Positions 16,880 to 26,609 of a stretch of DNA of 64,000 nucleotides are shown here, in pieces. The translations under genes and the position numbers were made by a program. Origin of the DNA: Olsenella sp. Lineage in GTDB: Bacteria; Actinomycetota; Coriobacteriia; Coriobacteriales; Atopobiaceae. Every line of letters starts with the position of its first letter. Position 1 is the first letter of the stretch. The notes below the pieces were generated by a model that was not told where the DNA came from, searched no databases, and saw only the letters and a list, made by a program, of their open reading frames with translations. The stretch is taken from positions 62,001 through 126,000 of the forward strand of contig JALCMG010000006.1 of NCBI GenBank assembly GCA_022648325.1, in the 5' to 3' direction.

Positions 16880-17781
16880 TGGGCTTCTTCGACAGGCTGA
16901 AAAGCGGCCTCTCGCGCTCGCGCGAGGCCATCAACGAGATCTTCTACATGGGCGGGGAGGTCGACGAGGACTTCTGGGAGGACCTCGAGGACACGCTCGT
17001 CATGGGCGACATGGGCGGCGAGCTTGCCATGCGCGTGACCGACGACCTGCGCGAGCAGGCGGCGCGCGAGAACCTCACCCGCTCCGACCAGCTGCGTGAC
17101 GCCCTTGCGCGCCGGCTTGCCCAGGAGTTTCGCACCGCGGAGCGCGACCCCTTCGAGGGCGTGCCCTCCTGCGTCCTCTTCGTGGGCATCAACGGTGCCG
17201 GCAAGACCACCACGGTGGGCAAGCTCGCCGGTCGCGCCCGCGGCGAGGGCAAGAGCTGCCTCATTGGCGGTGCCGACACCTTCCGTGCCGCCGCCATCGA
17301 GCAGCTCGAGGTGTGGGGCAAGCGCGCCGGCGTCGACGTCGTCACCCGCGAGCGCGGGGCGGACCCGGCGAGCGTGTGCTACGACGTGGTCGAGGAGGCC
17401 GAGAAGCGCGGGTCCGACCTTGTGCTCATTGACACCGCAGGCCGCCTGCACACCTCGTCTGACCTCATGCGCGAGCTTGCCAAGGTGGTCAACGTCACGC
17501 GCAAGCGCTGCACCTCGATGCCGGTAACGGTGGTCCTCGTGATCGACGCCACCACGGGGCAGAATGGCCTTGCGCAGGCCAAGGAGTTCAACGACGCCCT
17601 CGACCTCGACGGGCTCATCGTGACCAAGCTCGACGGAACGGCCAAGGGCGGCATCGCGCTCGCCATCTCTGATCAGCTGGGGCTCCCCATCTACCGCATT
17701 GGCGTGGGCGAGTCCATCGACGACCTCGAGACCTTCGACGCGCTCGACTTCTGCCGCGCGCTCGTCGGGGAAGGGAAGTAG
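16879..17781 (+). CDS. ftsY: Signal recognition particle receptor FtsY
   Basis: GTPase that docks the SRP-ribosome complex at the membrane. At 300 residues it is a short form with an NG domain and almost no acidic A domain. The G1 motif GINGAGKT is at 103-110; DTAGRLH and TKLDGTAKGG follow. The N-terminal SGLSRSREAINE segment is the usual membrane-associating helix. It starts inside the smc stop and ends 3 bp before ffh, so receptor and particle protein are coupled. Confidence 0.95.
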   Translation: MGFFDRLKSGLSRSREAINEIFYMGGEVDEDFWEDLEDTLVMGDMGGELAMRVTDDLREQAARENLTRSDQLRDALARRLAQEFRTAERDPFEGVPSCVLFVGINGAGKTTTVGKLAGRARGEGKSCLIGGADTFRAAAIEQLEVWGKRAGVDVVTRERGADPASVCYDVVEEAEKRGSDLVLIDTAGRLHTSSDLMRELAKVVNVTRKRCTSMPVTVVLVIDATTGQNGLAQAKEFNDALDLDGLIVTKLDGTAKGGIALAISDQLGLPIYRIGVGESIDDLETFDALDFCRALVGEGK

Positions 17782-17784
17782 TCT

Positions 17785-19176
17785 ATGTTCAACAGCCTAT
17801 CCGACCGCCTCCAGGACACCTTCGACAAACTCCGCGGCAAGGGCAAGCTCACCGAGGCCGACATTAACGTCGCCATGCGCGAGATTCGCATGGCCCTTCT
17901 CGAGGCTGACGTCAACTACCGCGTGGCCAAGGACTTTGTCGCAGCCTGCAAGGAGAAGTGCCTCTCGGCAGAGGTACTGGACTCGCTCACGCCTGCGCAG
18001 AACGTGGTGCGCATCGTGCTCGACCAGCTCACCGAGCTTCTCGGTACGACCGACTCCAAGCTCGTGCTGGCGCAGAACCGCACGCCCAACGTGATCATGC
18101 TTGTGGGCCTGCAGGGCTCGGGCAAGACCACGGCCGCGGCAAAGCTTGCCTACCTGCTCAAGGGGCAGGGCCACTCTCCGCTGCTCGCCGCCTGCGACAC
18201 GCACCGCCCTGCGGCAGCCGACCAGCTGGCCACGCTCGGCAGCGAGATCGGCGTCCCGGTCTATCGAGGCGACGGCAAGGACGCTGTCAAGGTTGCGTCG
18301 GAGTCCATCCGCGAGGCCGTCGACCACCTGAACGACATTGTGATCGTGGATACTGCCGGCCGCCTGCAGATTGACGAGGAGATGATGCAGGAGGCCGTCG
18401 CCATCAAGCAGGCCGTCAAGCCCGACCAGATTCTCATGGTGGTCGACGCCATGACCGGCCAGGACATCGTCAACGTGGTCCAGACCTTTGCCGAGCGTGT
18501 GGACTTCGACGGCGTCATCATGTCCAAGCTCGACGGCGACGCCCGCGGCGGCGGTGCGCTCTCCGTGCGTGCGGTGACGGGCAAGCCAATCAAGTTTGTC
18601 TCAATGGGCGAGAAGCCCGATTCCCTCGAGGTCTTCCACCCCGACCGCATGGCCAAGCGCATCCTGGGCATGGGCGACGTCTACGGTATCATCGAGCAGG
18701 CCGAGAAGGTTGCGGACCAGGAGCAGATCGACGCCGCCGAGCGCATGCTCCGCGAGGGCTTCACGATGGACGACCTTCTCGCCCAGATGCAGCAGATCAA
18801 GCGCATGGGCGGCCTGGCAAAGATCATCTCGGCCCTCCCTGGCGGCGAGCGTGCGATGGCGCAGCAGGGTGGTGTCGACGAGAGCTCGCTCACGCGCATC
18901 GAGGCCATCATCCACTCGATGACCAAGGAGGAGCGCGCGCGGCCAAAGATCATCAACGGCCAGCGCAGGAAGCGCATCGCCGCAGGCTCCGGGCGGAGCG
19001 TGCAGGAGGTCAACCAGCTCATCAAGCAGTGGGGCGAGATGAACAAGATGATGGGCAAGATGCGCGCGGCCACCCAGGGCGGCAGCAAGAAGCAGCGTCG
19101 CCAGATGCAGTCGATGATGCGCAACATGGGCATGGGCGGCGGCATGCCCGGCGGCGGTCGCGGCTGGGGCATGTAG
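17785..19176 (+). CDS. ffh: Signal recognition particle protein Ffh
   Basis: SRP54 homologue, 463 residues, binds 4.5S RNA and hydrophobic signal sequences. The NG domain shows GLQGSGKTT (G1), DTHRPAA, DTAGRLQ and SKLDGDARGGGAL. The C-terminal M domain (about 300-463) is methionine-rich and contains the SGRSVQEVNQLIKQW RNA-binding part, ending in a Gly/Met-rich tail GMGGGMPGGG. Its RNA partner gene was not seen in this window. It closes the rnc-smc-ftsY-ffh run; rpsP, which often follows ffh, is not here. Confidence 0.96.
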   Translation: MFNSLSDRLQDTFDKLRGKGKLTEADINVAMREIRMALLEADVNYRVAKDFVAACKEKCLSAEVLDSLTPAQNVVRIVLDQLTELLGTTDSKLVLAQNRTPNVIMLVGLQGSGKTTAAAKLAYLLKGQGHSPLLAACDTHRPAAADQLATLGSEIGVPVYRGDGKDAVKVASESIREAVDHLNDIVIVDTAGRLQIDEEMMQEAVAIKQAVKPDQILMVVDAMTGQDIVNVVQTFAERVDFDGVIMSKLDGDARGGGALSVRAVTGKPIKFVSMGEKPDSLEVFHPDRMAKRILGMGDVYGIIEQAEKVADQEQIDAAERMLREGFTMDDLLAQMQQIKRMGGLAKIISALPGGERAMAQQGGVDESSLTRIEAIIHSMTKEERARPKIINGQRRKRIAAGSGRSVQEVNQLIKQWGEMNKMMGKMRAATQGGSKKQRRQMQSMMRNMGMGGGMPGGGRGWGM

Positions 19177-19214
19177 CAGCGGATTTTGCGTGCGGCCGCC
19201 GGGGCATTTCTCGT

Positions 19215-19317
19215 CTCCGGCGGTCGTCGCTATCCCCGTGCCTCCCGGCTCCGGCGGTCGTAGCTACCCCAATGCCTCCCGTCTCCGGCAGCCGCTGTGA
19301 CCCCCAATGCCTCCCGT
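19215..19317. repeat. Three tandem 34-bp imperfect repeats after ffh
   Basis: The motif CTCCGGC begins at 19215, 19249 and 19283, exactly 34 bp apart, each unit ending near TGCCTCCC. Part of a 370-bp gap between ffh and the convergent L,D-transpeptidase gene that carries no recognisable gene. Confidence 0.75.
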
Positions 19318-19327
19318 TCTCGGAGAA

Positions 19328-19396
19328 TAGCTCCTTTTCTTAAAACGGCTTTTCGCCAACTGCGGAAACGTCGGCTGCGTTTAAGAAAAGGAGCTA
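19328..19396. repeat. Perfect 17-bp inverted repeat with 35-bp loop
   Basis: TAGCTCCTTTTCTTAAA at 19328-19344 is exactly reverse-complementary to 19380-19396. The loop is GC-rich and contains no gene. It could be a ffh terminator, since the right arm is A-rich rather than T-rich on the plus strand, or a small mobile-element remnant. Confidence 0.75.
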
Positions 19397-19404
19397 ATCT
19401 CTGA

Positions 19405-19502
19405 TACGAGAAGTCCCTCCGGCGCCGAAACGACGCCGGAGACCACGTTGCCGCAGCAATCACGTACGAGAAGCCCCCTCCGGCGCCAAAACGACACCGG
19501 AG
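19405..19502. repeat. Two copies of a TACGAGAAG...CCGGAG repeat, 60 bp apart
   Basis: Copies at 19405-19442 and 19465-19502 begin with TACGAGAAG, continue with CTCCGGCGCC, A-rich bases, and a matching CCGGAG arm. A related set lies at 36863-37030. Confidence 0.65.
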
Positions 19503-19508
19503 GGGGCT
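19472..19508 (-). terminator. Hairpin terminator for the L,D-transpeptidase gene
   Basis: A perfect 12-bp stem (AGCCCCCTCCGG at 19472-19483 with its complement at 19497-19508) lies 39 bp after the minus-strand stop. Read on the minus strand it is followed by tctcgt. It coincides with the second repeat copy. Confidence 0.6.
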
Positions 19509-19546
19509 CCGTCTCCGTTTACACCCCGCGTTGTGCGAACGCCCAG

Positions 19547-21010
19547 CTACTCGTGGATGATGACCACGTCGCCCACGTTGCATAGCGAGTAGAGCTGATC
19601 GGCCTTCTCGTACGACAGGTTGATGCATCCGTGGCTGCCGTTGTAGAGGTAGATGTCGCCGCCAAAGGAGGAGCGCCACGGTGCGTTGTGGAAGCCCATG
19701 AGGTTGCCCACGACGCCCATCCAGAAGTCCACGTGGCTAATCCACGACGGATTGCCCGACTCGTTGTTGGGGCCAATGAGGGTGGATGGGCTTTCCTTGT
19801 TGGTGATGGTCCAGGAGCCCTGCGTGGTGTCGTGCGAGAGGCTCGGCTGGCCGGTCACCACATCGGCCTCCCAGATGACCGATCCATCGGAGTCGAAGAA
19901 GATGGCGTGCTGGTCGGAGATGTCGACGTCGATAAAGCGTGTGGGCCAGTCCTGCCCACCGGGGTTGTACGTTGCCGCCGACTGGTAGCAGGGCAGCTCA
20001 AGCGTGGTGGGAGAGCCGGAAGTGATGTTGTTGTAGATGTCCTGCGCCGCCTCGTCGCCGTTGATGGACCAGCCGTAGACGCCGCCCGCCACCACGGACT
20101 CCTCCACGCCGTCCGGACGCGTGTACGTGCGCGCCGTGTCCACGGAATCGGTCTTCTTCGAGAGGTCGCCCTTTGCCCAGGCGGTGATGGCATCTTGGTC
20201 CAACGTCACGGCGAGGTCGTCTCCAATGGTGATCCACTGGGAGATGAGGTCGGCATCCACGGTGGTGACTTCGGTTCCGCCCAGCGTGAGCGTGACGGTT
20301 GCGCCAAGCATGGAATTTGCAGTGCCCAATGCCGCATCGACTGACTCGCCGCCCTGGAGTGACTCGTTGCCAAGCTTGATGGAGGTCTCAAGCGAGCGGG
20401 CCTTCCCCTCGATGAACTTGGTGGCGCTTGCCTGATCGATGCGACTGGCCTGTGCCGTGTCGGACGCCACATACTTCTTCTTTTCGGCGTCGTAGGTGAT
20501 GCCTGTGGCATTTGTTCCGTCATCGGTCGCCACAACTGCGCTCACGGCGTTCGCGAGCGCGGTGGAAATGGCTGTTGTATCGAGGCCTGTGTAAGAAGAG
20601 ACATCTCCGGTTGAGAGGCTCTGCGCCTTCTGCTGTGCGAGCTCAACGGGCCATGTCCAGGGGTGCTGCCGCGCGATCGCCGCTCGCGCGGCGCTCTCTC
20701 CGTCATAGGCGAGAGAAACGCCGGCAGCCGTGAGGTCGAAGGAGATACCGTCGCCAGAGACGTTTGCCTTCCAACCAGAGGTCTTTGTGGCAGAGAGCGA
20801 ACTGGCAATGTCGTCTACGCTCTTGAGCGAGGCGTCCTGTCCGTCGACGGTGGTCGACGGCATGAAGAAGAAGTTGAAGTATGCAACGCCGCCAAAATAC
20901 GTGGCGAGAAGCACCGCGAGAACGGCGAAAAGAGCAATAACGGGACCGCGATCGCTGCGCTTCTTCTTGGGCGTCGTAGCGAAGTGTCCGCCTTTCTTGG
21001 GATGTTGCAT
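19547..21010 (-). CDS. Membrane-anchored L,D-transpeptidase (YkuD domain)
   Basis: 487-residue peptidoglycan cross-linking enzyme. A short basic cytoplasmic start is followed by one membrane segment (about 23-49, VIALFAVLAVLLATYFGG). The extracellular part carries a putative peptidoglycan-binding region (about 200-320) and a C-terminal YkuD domain with the catalytic motif SHGCINLS, giving H460 and C462. The domain order matches L,D-transpeptidases that form 3-3 cross-links. It stands alone, convergent with ffh and divergent from the SpoU gene. A TACTAT-like -10 is seen on the minus strand at 21076-21081. Confidence 0.93.
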   Translation of the reverse strand: MQHPKKGGHFATTPKKKRSDRGPVIALFAVLAVLLATYFGGVAYFNFFFMPSTTVDGQDASLKSVDDIASSLSATKTSGWKANVSGDGISFDLTAAGVSLAYDGESAARAAIARQHPWTWPVELAQQKAQSLSTGDVSSYTGLDTTAISTALANAVSAVVATDDGTNATGITYDAEKKKYVASDTAQASRIDQASATKFIEGKARSLETSIKLGNESLQGGESVDAALGTANSMLGATVTLTLGGTEVTTVDADLISQWITIGDDLAVTLDQDAITAWAKGDLSKKTDSVDTARTYTRPDGVEESVVAGGVYGWSINGDEAAQDIYNNITSGSPTTLELPCYQSAATYNPGGQDWPTRFIDVDISDQHAIFFDSDGSVIWEADVVTGQPSLSHDTTQGSWTITNKESPSTLIGPNNESGNPSWISHVDFWMGVVGNLMGFHNAPWRSSFGGDIYLYNGSHGCINLSYEKADQLYSLCNVGDVVIIHE

Positions 21011-21194
21011 GGTGATGGCTGTCTTCCCCTCAGTAATGGGCGGCGGACCGCCTCGGCATGTTGGCAGGCTTGTCTATAGTAACCCAGGGTGGACAGCGGG
21101 TCTGCTCGCGGAACGGAGCACGAGAAAATAGCTCTAAAAGTCATCGCGCGCAAGACTGATGTGGCAGTGACGGATGTGAGGGAGATCGATTCAC

Positions 21195-22019
21195 GTGGGT
21201 ATGCAGGTGACGCGCATCGAGAATGCGGAGGATTCGCGGCTTGACGCCTACGTTCGTCTTACGGACCGGCAGTTGCGAAGCAAGCTCGAGCCCGAGAAGG
21301 CCCTGCTTATCGCCGAGTCGAGGCTGGTCGTAGAGGTTGCTCTGGACGCCGGGATCGAGCCCCTCTCTTTTCTCGTCGACGAGGCGAGGCTGGAGTCCTG
21401 CGCGGACCTTATCGAGCGTGCCGGATGCGTTGCCTACGTTCTGCCGCATGACCAGATGGAGCGGCTCACCGGCTTTAACGTGAACAGGGGCCTGCTCTGC
21501 GTCATGAGAAGGCCGCAACCGCAGACGGTGGAGCAGGTTCTTCTCGGCGCCAGACACGTTGCCGTCCTCGAGGGCCTCGTCGACGTGACCAACGTTGGGG
21601 CGGTCTTTCGCTCGGCCGCGGCATTGGGGGCAGATGCCGTGCTTCTCTCGCCACGCTGTGCAGACCCGCTCGGGCGGCGTGCCGTGCGCGTGTCAGTGGG
21701 GACGGTGTTCCAGGTCCCCTGGGCACGTGTCGAGGCTGCTGCTTGGCCGGAGGGAATTGTGGACGAGCTGCAAAATCGTGGCTTTACCTGTCTCTCGATG
21801 GCGCTTGAGGAGGGAGCCGTGCCCATAGACGACCCCTCGGTTTCATCTGCCGAGAAGGTCGCGCTCTTCTTTGGCTGCGAAGGCTACGGGCTCTCGCGGG
21901 CGGCGCTGAATGCCGTGGGGCGTTCCGTGATCATCCCCATGTCGAACGGCGTCGATTCTCTCAACGTTGCCGCATCCTCTGCGGTTGCGTTTTGGGAACT
22001 CTTCGCGCGCCGGAGGTAG
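21195..22019 (+). CDS. TrmH/SpoU family RNA 2'-O-methyltransferase
   Basis: 274-residue SPOUT-fold RNA methyltransferase with an N-terminal substrate-binding part. The GTG start at 21195 is 10 bp after GAGGGAG; ATG at 21201 is an alternative. Motif 1 reads LVDVTNVGAVFRSAAALGAD (the N and R being conserved), motif 2 FFGCEGYGLS and motif 3 IPMSNGVDSLNVAASSAVAFWE; these form the knotted SAM site. The RNA target (23S rRNA or a tRNA) cannot be assigned from sequence. It is monocistronic, with a palindromic repeat downstream. Confidence 0.9.
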   Translation: MGMQVTRIENAEDSRLDAYVRLTDRQLRSKLEPEKALLIAESRLVVEVALDAGIEPLSFLVDEARLESCADLIERAGCVAYVLPHDQMERLTGFNVNRGLLCVMRRPQPQTVEQVLLGARHVAVLEGLVDVTNVGAVFRSAAALGADAVLLSPRCADPLGRRAVRVSVGTVFQVPWARVEAAAWPEGIVDELQNRGFTCLSMALEEGAVPIDDPSVSSAEKVALFFGCEGYGLSRAALNAVGRSVIIPMSNGVDSLNVAASSAVAFWELFARRR

Positions 22020-22082
22020 CTGGCGCGGTTGCCCCGGCGGCGGCCTTCTTGCAGCAGTCCCGGCGGCGGCCTTCTCACCTAC

Positions 22083-22130
22083 CTGCAGATTGCGATTGGT
22101 TAGGGCCCGCTAACCGATCGCAATTTGCAG
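22083..22130. repeat. 48-bp palindromic repeat, copy A
   Basis: Begins CTGCAG and ends TTGCAG, with inner arms GCGATTGGTTAG and CTAACCGATCGC around a 4-bp centre. A degraded half copy (GCGATTGG at 22150-22157) follows. It lies between the SpoU gene and fbp. Same family as copies at 32498, 44198, 44259, 50397 and 50458. Confidence 0.8.
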
Positions 22131-22237
22131 GATAGCTGACCAGAGAATCGCGATTGGTCGTCTCGCCGAAATCACGGTGTTCCTCTTTTCGCATCGGCGC
22201 ACACTAGATTGATGCAACCGTCGAGGGAGATCACCGC

Positions 22238-24133
22238 ATGCAGGAGACTGACGTCACGCAACTCAAGTACCTCGAGCTTCTCTCCGAGAAGTTCCCAACA
22301 ACCCAGGCTGCTTTTACCGAGATCATCAACCTCGAGGCCATCCTTAACCTCCCCAAGGGCACCGAGCACTTTGTCTCGGACGTCCATGGCGAGTACGAGG
22401 CCTTCGAGCACATCCTCAACAACTGCTCGGGCGTCATCCGGGAGCGCGTCGAGGAGGTCTTCAACCTCGAGCTCACGGCTAGCGAGCAGGCCGACCTCTG
22501 CACGCTCGTCTACTACCCGTCCGAGAAGCTCCGCCGCCTGCGCGAGGAGGGTGCGGCCACAAGCGAGTGGTACGCCATCACGCTCATGCGCCTCGTCCGT
22601 CTCGCCAGGCGCCTCTCTGGCTCCTACACCCGCTCAAAGGTCCGCAAGGCCATGCCCGTCGCCTATGCCTACATCATCGACGAGCTTCTCCACATATCTC
22701 CCGACGAACGAGAGGCGCGGCTTGCCTACCACCAGCGCATCATCGACACGATCATCGACACCGGCTCGGCGGATGACTTCATCTGCTCGCTCGCGTCGCT
22801 CATCAAGCGTCTTGCCGTGGACCACATGCACCTGGTCGGCGACATCTTCGACCGCGGACCCCATGCCGACAAGATCTGCGATCGCCTCATGGGCTATCAC
22901 TCGATCGACGTCGAATGGGGCAACCACGACATCGTGTGGATGGGCGCGGCATCCGGCTCGGCCGCGTGCCTGGCGGCGGTCATCCGCAACAACATCCACT
23001 ACGAGAGCCTCTCCATCCTCGAGAGCGCCTATGGCGTGAGCCTGCGAGAGCTCGCTCTCTTCTCCGAGGCCACCTATACGCAAGATGACGGCATGACGCC
23101 CATGGAGAAGGCCATCTCGGTCATCCTCTTCAAGCTCGAGGGCCAGGTCATCATGCGCCACCCCAACTGGCACATGGAGGACAGGCTCCTCCTCGAGCAC
23201 GTCGACCCCGCACGCGGCATCCTTGAGCTTAACGGCGAGACGTACGAGATGCGCACGAGCGACTTCCCAACGCTCGACCCCGCGCATCCCCACGAGCTCT
23301 CGGAAGACGAGAGGCGCGTGATGGACGGGCTCATGGACGCCGTACGCTCCTCGGACAAGCTCCGTAGCCACATAGGCTTCCTCTACGACCATGGCTCCGC
23401 CTACCTGGTGCGCAACGGCAACGCGATCTTCCACGCCTGCGTGCCCATGAACGAGGACGGCAGCTTCTGCGCCGTGCGTCACCAGGACAGGCTCCTCGCC
23501 GGACTCGAGTACTACGACTATGCCGACCGCCTCGCGCGTCAGGCATGGCACGAGCACGACCAGATCTCGCTCGACTGGATGTGGTACCTCTGGTGCGGCC
23601 GCTACTCGCCGCTCTCGGGCCGCGTGGTGAAGACCTTCGAGCGCACGTACCTCACCGACCGCTCCACCTGGGAGGAGCCCCGCGACCCGTACTTCAGGCT
23701 CACCGAGAAGCCCGAGGTGGCGAGGCGCATCCTCACGGAGTTTGGGGCAGACCCGGTACACGGCCACATCATCAACGGTCACACGCCCGTTCATGCCGCC
23801 GATGGCGAGAGCCCCGTTAAGGCCGGTGGCCTCCTCGTAGTCATTGACGGTGGCTTCTGCCAGGCCTACCACAAGACGACGGGCATCGCGGGCTACACCC
23901 TCATCTCGGACCCGCGGGGTATGCGCATCAAGGCTCACCGCCCCTTTGGCACCATCGCCGACGTGCTTGACCTCAACGCCGACATCATGAGCGACGATGA
24001 CCGCTTCGAGATCTACCCAAGGCCCAAGACCATTGGCGACACCGACACTGGCACCCAGATACGTGGCCAGGTGGCAGACCTCCGGGTACTCCTCGAGGCG
24101 TACCGGACTGGCCTTCTCCCCGAGAGGGGATAG
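22238..24133 (+). CDS. fbp: Fructose-1,6-bisphosphatase class III
   Basis: 631-residue gluconeogenic enzyme of the Firmicutes type (FBPase_2 family) that dephosphorylates fructose 1,6-bisphosphate. Calcineurin-like metal-binding motifs appear in order: SDVHGEYEAF near 47, GDIFDRGP near 205, and WGNHDIVWMG near 227. A histidine motif NGHTPVHAADGESPVKAGG lies near 510, and INGHTP is conserved in the family. The length is close to the B. subtilis enzyme. The gene is monocistronic, with the palindrome copy A just upstream. Confidence 0.95.
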   Translation: MQETDVTQLKYLELLSEKFPTTQAAFTEIINLEAILNLPKGTEHFVSDVHGEYEAFEHILNNCSGVIRERVEEVFNLELTASEQADLCTLVYYPSEKLRRLREEGAATSEWYAITLMRLVRLARRLSGSYTRSKVRKAMPVAYAYIIDELLHISPDEREARLAYHQRIIDTIIDTGSADDFICSLASLIKRLAVDHMHLVGDIFDRGPHADKICDRLMGYHSIDVEWGNHDIVWMGAASGSAACLAAVIRNNIHYESLSILESAYGVSLRELALFSEATYTQDDGMTPMEKAISVILFKLEGQVIMRHPNWHMEDRLLLEHVDPARGILELNGETYEMRTSDFPTLDPAHPHELSEDERRVMDGLMDAVRSSDKLRSHIGFLYDHGSAYLVRNGNAIFHACVPMNEDGSFCAVRHQDRLLAGLEYYDYADRLARQAWHEHDQISLDWMWYLWCGRYSPLSGRVVKTFERTYLTDRSTWEEPRDPYFRLTEKPEVARRILTEFGADPVHGHIINGHTPVHAADGESPVKAGGLLVVIDGGFCQAYHKTTGIAGYTLISDPRGMRIKAHRPFGTIADVLDLNADIMSDDDRFEIYPRPKTIGDTDTGTQIRGQVADLRVLLEAYRTGLLPERG

Positions 24134-24197
24134 CGCGCCGGACGTCTCGGCCCAGCCTCGAAACGTGCGACACACGTAAATGGTTGTTGCGCGTTTA

Positions 24198-24225
24198 TTG
24201 CGGACGCCCCGCAAATGGGTACGCT
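24198..24225 (+). promoter_or_regulatory. Candidate promoter for ftsH
   Basis: TTGCGG at 24198-24203 and TACGCT at 24220-24225 are separated by 16 bp, 42 bp before the ftsH start. Both hexamers are only moderate matches. Confidence 0.35.
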
Positions 24226-24267
24226 AGAGCCAAGTTCATGCACGGCACCGGACGAAAGGTTCCACAG

Positions 24268-26172
<1,905 letters not shown>

Positions 26173-26214
26173 GCGAGAAGTCTAAGAGACTTCCTCCCCA
26201 TGGCAAAACTCTAG

Positions 26215-26261
26215 GCCCGGTGCCGTGCGGACGATTGGCTCCGTGCGGCACCGGGCTCTTC
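26215..26261 (+). terminator. Hairpin terminator after ftsH
   Basis: GCCCGGTGCCG at 26215-26225 pairs perfectly with CGGCACCGGGC at 26246-26256, followed by tcttctc. It separates ftsH from the ileS leader promoter. Confidence 0.6.
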
Positions 26262-26282
26262 TCGGGTGAAATCCGCCAACGC

Positions 26283-26311
26283 TCGAAAGGGCACGGTGAA
26301 CGTGCTATCAT
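26283..26311 (+). promoter_or_regulatory. Promoter for the ileS T-box leader
   Basis: TCGAAA at 26283-26288 and TATCAT at 26306-26311 have a 17-bp spacer, and TGC before the -10 makes it an extended -10. Transcription would begin near 26318. Confidence 0.6.
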
Positions 26312-26317
26312 GCAGCC

Positions 26318-26583
26318 CCGAAGGCTGTGAAGGGGACAGGTAGCCTCGGTTCAGCGCCATGGGAAGCGAGTGGGGACGGTGGGAGCCCGCCTTGGCGTCC
26401 GACGCAAGATCACCCCGGAGCTGCGGCCCCAAAGCGGGAGGGCTTCTCGCCCGCAAGTAGGCGCCGACGGAGTGGTCGCCGATACAGGCCAGCCGAGTTT
26501 GGCGGAAGATCCGCTCGCTGGGTGGTCACAAGCGAAGTGTGAAACGAGCGCTTCGTCCCAGCAGGAGGGACGGGCGCTCTTTT
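26318..26583 (+). promoter_or_regulatory. T-box riboswitch (isoleucine) upstream of ileS
   Basis: A transcription-attenuating T-box leader. The terminator pairs GAGCGC (26546-26551) and CGTCCC (26554-26559) with GGGACG (26567-26572) and GCGCTC (26574-26579), followed by TTTT. The competing antiterminator pairs CTGGG (26518-26522) and CGAAG (26533-26537) with CTTCG (26551-26555) and CCCAG (26557-26561). Its bulge carries TGGT at 26523-26526, able to pair with the ACCA end of uncharged tRNA. An upstream stem (GGACG/CGTCC, near 26373-26396) is followed by AAGATCA, whose ATC at 26409-26411 is a good isoleucine specifier. Uncharged tRNA-Ile would favour read-through into ileS. Confidence 0.85.
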
Positions 26584-26609
26584 GTGCCCGCGAGATGGAG
26601 GTTGTCCAG

